From: Marine Group III euryarchaeote CG-Epi4
Lineage (GTDB): Archaea > Thermoplasmatota > Poseidoniia > MGIII > CG-Epi1
NCBI GenBank assembly: GCA_001875365.1
Contig: MIYX01000004.1
Span: forward strand, 1 to 20,476
DNA: 20,476 nt
Reading direction: 5' to 3'
In this document: in pieces, positions 16,753 through 20,476 of the stretch
Position numbering within the stretch: position 1 is the stretch's first letter
Layout: each line of letters opens with the position of its first letter
The notes under the pieces: model-generated
What the model was told of the DNA's origin: nothing
Seen by the model: only the letters and a program-made list of their open reading frames with translations
Databases searched by the model: none
Made by a program: the position numbers and the translations under genes

Positions 16753-17439
16753 ATGCCCTCATTAATGATAATCGGAACAGCTCATGTAATAGATTTATCA
16801 GTGCCTCTTGAAGGATTTATAAGAGATTTTGACCCTACTTGCGTTGCCTTAGAATTAGACAGAGACAGATGGCTTGCTTTGCAAACTAAATCTCAGAGTT
16901 CAGAAGGCCCTATTATTCTAAGATTTTTATCACGTATTCAAAAGCATTTGGGCGAGTCTTTCGGTAGTTCTCCAGGTTCTGAAATGTTGGTTGCAGGAAA
17001 TATTGCAAGATTGTTAGGTTCAGATATCAAATTGATAGATCGGCCAATATTACCTACAATAATGGATGCATGGAGGAATATGCCTTGGATTGAATTCTGG
17101 AGGATAATCAAGGATAGTATATTTTCTTTCATAGGCCGAAGTGATATGAATTTTGGAGATAGCATGGATTCTGGAGATTTTACTAAAGAATTGGATGATT
17201 TTTCAGTTAATTATCCTGTAATTAAATCTCACTTGATAGATAGAAGAGACACTTATATGTCAAAGAATTTAGTAAAACTATTAAGAAATAACCATGAAAG
17301 TAGAATAGTAGCAATAGTAGGAGAAGGCCATGTAGACGGTATGAAGACAAAATTGTCTTCATTAAATCCAAAAATAATTAGACTTAAAGATTTACTTTTG
17401 AGAAAGAAGAATACGGTATCTTTTTCAATAAAAATTTAA
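16753..17439 (+). CDS. TraB/PrgY-family protein, domain-only form
   Basis: A TraB-domain protein of 228 aa. The diagnostic pieces are IIGTAHVIDLS near the N-terminus, CVALELDRDRW, the GSEMLVAGNIARLLGSDI region, DRRDTYMSKNL and the late VAIVGEGHVDGM. The family includes plasmid-encoded PrgY/TraB, which reduce peptide pheromone activity, eukaryotic TRABD and archaeal homologues; its Glu and His residues are thought to form a metallopeptidase-like site. Archaeal members often carry C-terminal membrane helices, which are absent here, so the protein is probably soluble. In-frame starts also exist at TTG 16714 and ATG 16726, but they would place the GTAHV strand 20 or more residues in and overlap the AT-box. 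Its last 4 nt overlap the convergent lipoprotein gene. The substrate is unknown. Confidence 0.85.
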   Translation: MPSLMIIGTAHVIDLSVPLEGFIRDFDPTCVALELDRDRWLALQTKSQSSEGPIILRFLSRIQKHLGESFGSSPGSEMLVAGNIARLLGSDIKLIDRPILPTIMDAWRNMPWIEFWRIIKDSIFSFIGRSDMNFGDSMDSGDFTKELDDFSVNYPVIKSHLIDRRDTYMSKNLVKLLRNNHESRIVAIVGEGHVDGMKTKLSSLNPKIIRLKDLLLRKKNTVSFSIKI

Positions 17440-18980
17440 AAATTATAGGTTATTTCAAAAAGATAATTCCAGTTTGCCTGAACTGGAGTTCCACCATTAG
17501 TCAGCTCTATTGCAAGTTGGTAATCCCCTATACTCATTGAATTATCATCATCAGATATAGTTTCACTCCAGCTTTCACTTTCACCACAGGCAACGTTACC
17601 ATTCTCCTCAGCAATTTGACTTCCGTCTGAATCTTGTAATGTAATAACGTAGTTCAGTGTTCCTCCTAATCCAACACAACCGACATCTGTGAATTCAATT
17701 TGTAAAGAGGATACAAAGATTTGGACAGGTAGATTGTAACTAACTGTATCTTCATTACCATCAACTAATTCATTCCCTTGTCCTTCATCTGCATAGTCTT
17801 CAGGAACCACTTGTAATTTTTTGGTTATTTCTCCTATTTCTCCATCCTCATCTACAACCATTAGAGTAACATTGTAGTATCCTCCTGAGCTCCATGAGTA
17901 TTCGGTACTAGACTCGTTAGAGGTTGTTTCTTCACCATTTCCAAAATTCCATTTGTATTCCTTTATTGGAGCGCCTAATGCCGATGAGTCGCTTGCGTCC
18001 AGTGTTACATTGCTATTAGCTCTTATTTTTTCACCTGAAGAAAAAGTAAAACTAGCAACAGGACCCAATGATTTGACTTCAATATCTTTTGTTGAAGTAG
18101 TTTCTTGACCCTCACCATCTTCAACAGTAAGAGAAACAACAAAATTCCCTGGCAAATCCCAGCTATATTCTGGAGATTTTAGAGATGATGTTTTATTATC
18201 GCCGAAATTCCATAAGAAATCTAAGGCTCCACCCTCAGGGTCATAGGACTCCTCTCCTGAAAACTTAATTTTTTCATTAACAAATACTGAGTCTACATCA
18301 CTTTTAATTTTTGAAATTGGAGGCAAATTTGTAACTGTAAATGAATGTGTAGCAGTACTAAGTTCTCCGTCAGGATCTTCTACGGTTAAGCTAATGGAAT
18401 ATTGGCCTTCGCTTAAATCTAAAGAAAATTTATTCTGTTTTGATGCAGTATAACTTGGCCCACCAGCTTCCGAAAGATCCCATGTATAAGTTAAGAAATC
18501 ATTATCAGGATCACTACTTGCTAGTCCATTAAATACAATTTCACTTCCTTCAGAATATGCTCCGCCGTTACTTGGTGTTGTTATAGTGGCAGTTGGTGGC
18601 CTATTGCCAGGCTCCACAGTTATTACTACAATGTCTTGTCCAGTTAGTCCACCAGAATCTTGAACAAGTAATGTTAGAACTAAATCTTTTCCTGGAGTAT
18701 CAATAATAACGGTATCAGATACTTTTGTACTTAAATCAATTGGACTTCCTAATCCAGAGAGAGTCCATCTGTATTGTAATTCATCACCATCAGCATCTTT
18801 AGATGCAGACCCGTCTATAGAGAAAGGCTTTCCTGCTTCCACTGTGTCGGCTTGTCTTGGCATCATAATTAAAGCTTCAGGAGGTGTATTTTTTTCGGAT
18901 TCATCATTATTATCAAGGCATCCGCTGAAACAAACAGCTAGAAAAGCTAGAGCTATAGAGATACTTTGAATTTTTTCCAT
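17436..18980 (-). CDS. PKD-repeat lipoprotein, cell-surface
   Basis: A secreted protein of 514 aa anchored by lipid. A short signal peptide (MEKIQSISIALAFLAVCFSG) ends in a lipobox with Cys21 as the predicted lipid site, followed by an acidic linker. Four PKD domains follow at about 34-123, 128-217, 220-303 and 306-392. Each has the D-x-D-G-D/WDFG core and a closing VxDxxG strand, for example DGDELQYRW, DNDFLTYTWDLS, GALDFLWNFGDN and IKEYKWNFGNGEE. The C-terminal 110 residues form another beta-rich domain with two cysteines (C435, C465) that could pair. PKD domains usually mediate adhesion or extend proteins from the surface. It lies 18 nt after aIF2-beta on the same strand and overlaps the TraB gene by 4 nt. 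No catalytic domain is visible. Confidence 0.9.
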   Translation of the reverse strand: MEKIQSISIALAFLAVCFSGCLDNNDESEKNTPPEALIMMPRQADTVEAGKPFSIDGSASKDADGDELQYRWTLSGLGSPIDLSTKVSDTVIIDTPGKDLVLTLLVQDSGGLTGQDIVVITVEPGNRPPTATITTPSNGGAYSEGSEIVFNGLASSDPDNDFLTYTWDLSEAGGPSYTASKQNKFSLDLSEGQYSISLTVEDPDGELSTATHSFTVTNLPPISKIKSDVDSVFVNEKIKFSGEESYDPEGGALDFLWNFGDNKTSSLKSPEYSWDLPGNFVVSLTVEDGEGQETTSTKDIEVKSLGPVASFTFSSGEKIRANSNVTLDASDSSALGAPIKEYKWNFGNGEETTSNESSTEYSWSSGGYYNVTLMVVDEDGEIGEITKKLQVVPEDYADEGQGNELVDGNEDTVSYNLPVQIFVSSLQIEFTDVGCVGLGGTLNYVITLQDSDGSQIAEENGNVACGESESWSETISDDDNSMSIGDYQLAIELTNGGTPVQANWNYLFEITYNF

Positions 18981-18981
18981 T

Positions 18982-19002
18982 TTTATTTTAAATTTATTTT
19001 AA
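18982..19002. repeat. Tandem 10-bp AT repeat before the lipoprotein gene
   Basis: TTTATTTTAA occurs at 18982-18991 and again at 18993-19002, filling the gap between aIF2-beta and the lipoprotein gene. On the minus strand it reads as T/A-rich sequence close to the lipoprotein ATG. It could add promoter or termination activity, or simply reflect AT bias. Confidence 0.3.
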
Positions 19003-19421
19003 GTAATAAGTTTTGTTCTTATTGGTCTTTTTCCTCCACAAGCTTGACAATCTAGTATTAAAGTTCTTCCTCTTTTACTAAAGTCAGTATCTGGCCTATT
19101 ACATTCCTGGCAAATTACAAAAGTGTCAATGTATAATTTAACACGTTCCTTAATTTTTTTCTCAGGGACTCTTCCTTGTAGAACTAATCTCCTGTTATCT
19201 ATAGATCCGGCAGTTCCTAGCTCTTGAAGAAGAAATTTATACAAATGATTCTCTTCTCTCCTTAAGATATCTATTATTTCCGTAAAATTACGTATGATTG
19301 TTTTTTTGCTTCCTTCGTACAGAATTTCAGGTACGGGAGGGATAAATCGTTCAGAGCTTTCAGTCACCTCTTCTATGCCCTCTCTTGCTCTTTCCAATAG
19401 CTTTTCGTAGTCTAAATCCAC
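18999..19421 (-). CDS. Translation initiation factor aIF2, beta subunit
   Basis: Beta subunit of archaeal initiation factor 2, which with alpha and gamma brings Met-tRNAi to the small ribosomal subunit. The 140 aa match the family exactly. An N-terminal helix is followed by the core RFIPPVPEILYEGSKKTIIRNF and the alpha-beta domain (HLYKFLLQELGTAGSIDNRRLVLQGR). A C4 zinc ribbon completes it, with C104 and C107 in VICQECNRPDT and C125 and C128 in LDCQACGGKRPI. Translation starts at GTG 19421: the overlapping ATG at 19423 is in a frame that hits a stop at the fourth codon. A TATA-like box at -25 supports this start. It lies between the GT2 gene and the lipoprotein gene on the same strand. Confidence 0.95.
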   Translation of the reverse strand: MDLDYEKLLERAREGIEEVTESSERFIPPVPEILYEGSKKTIIRNFTEIIDILRREENHLYKFLLQELGTAGSIDNRRLVLQGRVPEKKIKERVKLYIDTFVICQECNRPDTDFSKRGRTLILDCQACGGKRPIRTKLIT

Positions 19422-19440
19422 ATTGTCCCAAATCGAGCCC

Positions 19441-19450
19441 TTGTAAAAAG
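19441..19450 (-). promoter_or_regulatory. TATA-like box for the aIF2-beta gene
   Basis: The minus strand reads CTTTTTACAA, centred about 25 nt before the GTG at 19421. This would allow the initiation factor to be transcribed separately from the GT2 gene just upstream. Confidence 0.35.
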
Positions 19451-19456
19451 TTTCCT

Positions 19457-20467
19457 TTATGGTTTTTTAATAAAACCATACAGTAAACCGATTGAAAAAC
19501 CAAAATGCTGTATAAACAAAACAAGTGGGGCGTAAAGTCCTTGTTTTATCTTTCTAGTCTGTAAACCGACTAGGATACCTGCTGCAGAAATAATACCAAA
19601 ATAAGCTAAATTTAGTACTACAGGTATTATCAAATCAACTTTTCCAGCCAAAGGCAATTCTATTTTTGCAAATGAAATTGAATATAAAGCTATTAAAAAA
19701 AAGAAAGCGCTGATGAATGCAAAATACCTTATATCGAAACTATCAGGGTGCATTCTTGTTACTTGAGCTCTTGTTTTACCATAATTGAACATTTGTTTAA
19801 GAAAAGGTAATGGCCTAGATCTTCGGTGATGCCAGACAACAACATTAGGTGCGTATAAAATTTTAAATCCATTTTTTATTAATCTAATGTCGAATTCTGC
19901 ATCTTCGCCAGGCCATAGAGTGTTATGAAATTTAACAGTTTTAAATACTTCTTTTTTTATAATATAATTACAAGTTGGATTATGCTCAATTTCTTTTGGT
20001 TTTGCATGTCCTATAGTATACCTAAATGAGAAAAGAAATTTTGAGCCAAATATTCTTCCCACGGCCTTAGCAAATGGTAACCCTTCTCTTGGAGTAAAGT
20101 TTGGCCCTCCAACTCCTACATATTTTGTATTATCATTAAGATGTTTTACTGCATTATTAAGCCAGTCTTCTTTGAGTATTGTATCGTCGTCAGTAAAGGC
20201 AATAATTTCACCTTTTGCCAATTCTACTCCAATATTACGTTTCTTACCTGCCGCATAGGGCTCATATTTTGTTGTAGTATTTATTCCGTAATTTTTAGCC
20301 CTTTCACTATTTACCTTTAATAATTCAGTTTCTTTATCACCAACCAAAATTAGTTCATATTTTTCTTTCGGATAATCTAATTTATTAACACTTTCAACGA
20401 GTCCTTTAATGAATTTTACATTACCTGTTGTAGGAATTACTATAGATACGAAGGGTAGGTTTTCCAT
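19457..20467 (-). CDS. Family 2 glycosyltransferase, membrane-anchored
   Basis: A GT-A fold glycosyltransferase of 336 aa that transfers sugar from a nucleotide-sugar or lipid-phosphate sugar, with C-terminal membrane anchors. The start FVSIVIPTTGNVKFIKGLVESV is the GT2 nucleotide-binding strand and helix. YAAGKKRNIGVELAKGEIIAF leads to the DDD metal site (93-95). GED (187-189) is the acceptor or catalytic loop, and VVVWHHRRSRPL with QMFNYGKTRAQ (225-235) is the gate helix region. Three hydrophobic helices lie near 247-266, 278-302 and 311-332. It probably acts at the cytoplasmic face in surface glycan or N-glycan assembly. The ATG at 20467 is 9 nt from the window edge, so the upstream context is not visible. 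Donor and acceptor cannot be named. Confidence 0.9.
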   Translation of the reverse strand: MENLPFVSIVIPTTGNVKFIKGLVESVNKLDYPKEKYELILVGDKETELLKVNSERAKNYGINTTTKYEPYAAGKKRNIGVELAKGEIIAFTDDDTILKEDWLNNAVKHLNDNTKYVGVGGPNFTPREGLPFAKAVGRIFGSKFLFSFRYTIGHAKPKEIEHNPTCNYIIKKEVFKTVKFHNTLWPGEDAEFDIRLIKNGFKILYAPNVVVWHHRRSRPLPFLKQMFNYGKTRAQVTRMHPDSFDIRYFAFISAFFFLIALYSISFAKIELPLAGKVDLIIPVVLNLAYFGIISAAGILVGLQTRKIKQGLYAPLVLFIQHFGFSIGLLYGFIKKP

Positions 20468-20476
20468 TTTTTTTCA

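Overview
The window is a gene-dense, AT-rich piece of a streamlined archaeal chromosome. Archaeal markers are the tRNA-dependent amidotransferase subunit GatD, aIF2-beta, the KEOPS subunit Cgi121, the diphthamide ATP-PPase Dph6, a DUF357 protein, a PGF-CTERM surface protein, and TATA-like boxes about 26 nt before many start codons. A bacterial-type gyrase B, a bacterial/poxvirus-type topoisomerase IB, low GC and very short spacers together suggest a planktonic euryarchaeon of the Poseidoniia type (Marine Group II/III). That lineage is inferred; no rRNA gene is present to fix it.

Layout from left to right. (1) 1-1305, minus: two tandem secreted proteins, the first cut by the window edge, the second with a PGF-CTERM anchor. 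(2) 1381-5467: a DUF357 gene (+), then a minus-strand group gatD, M29 aminopeptidase, topoisomerase IB and a small winged-helix protein. (3) 5517-8367, plus: a tight operon of HEAT-repeat protein, RlmE/FtsJ-type RNA 2'-O-methyltransferase, Dph6 and a stand-alone class I glutamine amidotransferase, joined by 0, -4 and -4 nt. (4) 8364-10679: a coiled-coil/HhH protein (-), Cgi121 (+), a ferritin-like protein (+) and an unusual MIP-family channel (-). (5) 10737-14448, plus: a DegT-type sugar aminotransferase, a peroxiredoxin and gyrB. (6) 14437-17439: a class I aminotransferase (-), a UbiA-family prenyltransferase (+), a zinc-ribbon protein (-) and a TraB-family protein (+). (7) 17436-20467, minus: a PKD-repeat lipoprotein, aIF2-beta and a membrane family 2 glycosyltransferase.

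Many genes concern translation and its quality (GatD, FtsJ-like MTase, Dph6, Cgi121, aIF2-beta), DNA topology (TopIB, GyrB) and the cell surface (PGF-CTERM protein, PKD lipoprotein, GT2, DegT, UbiA). The most interesting point is the Dph6-amidotransferase pair, which could be a two-subunit, glutamine-fed diphthamide synthetase. Next is the HEAT protein abutting the FtsJ-type methyltransferase. A recurring architecture is divergent gene pairs 49-62 nt apart with one AT-box serving both sides, and convergent pairs whose 3' ends touch or overlap.

No stretch over 300 nt lacks a gene; the longest gap is 11799-11894. I see no tRNA, rRNA, CRISPR array, insertion sequence or replication origin.
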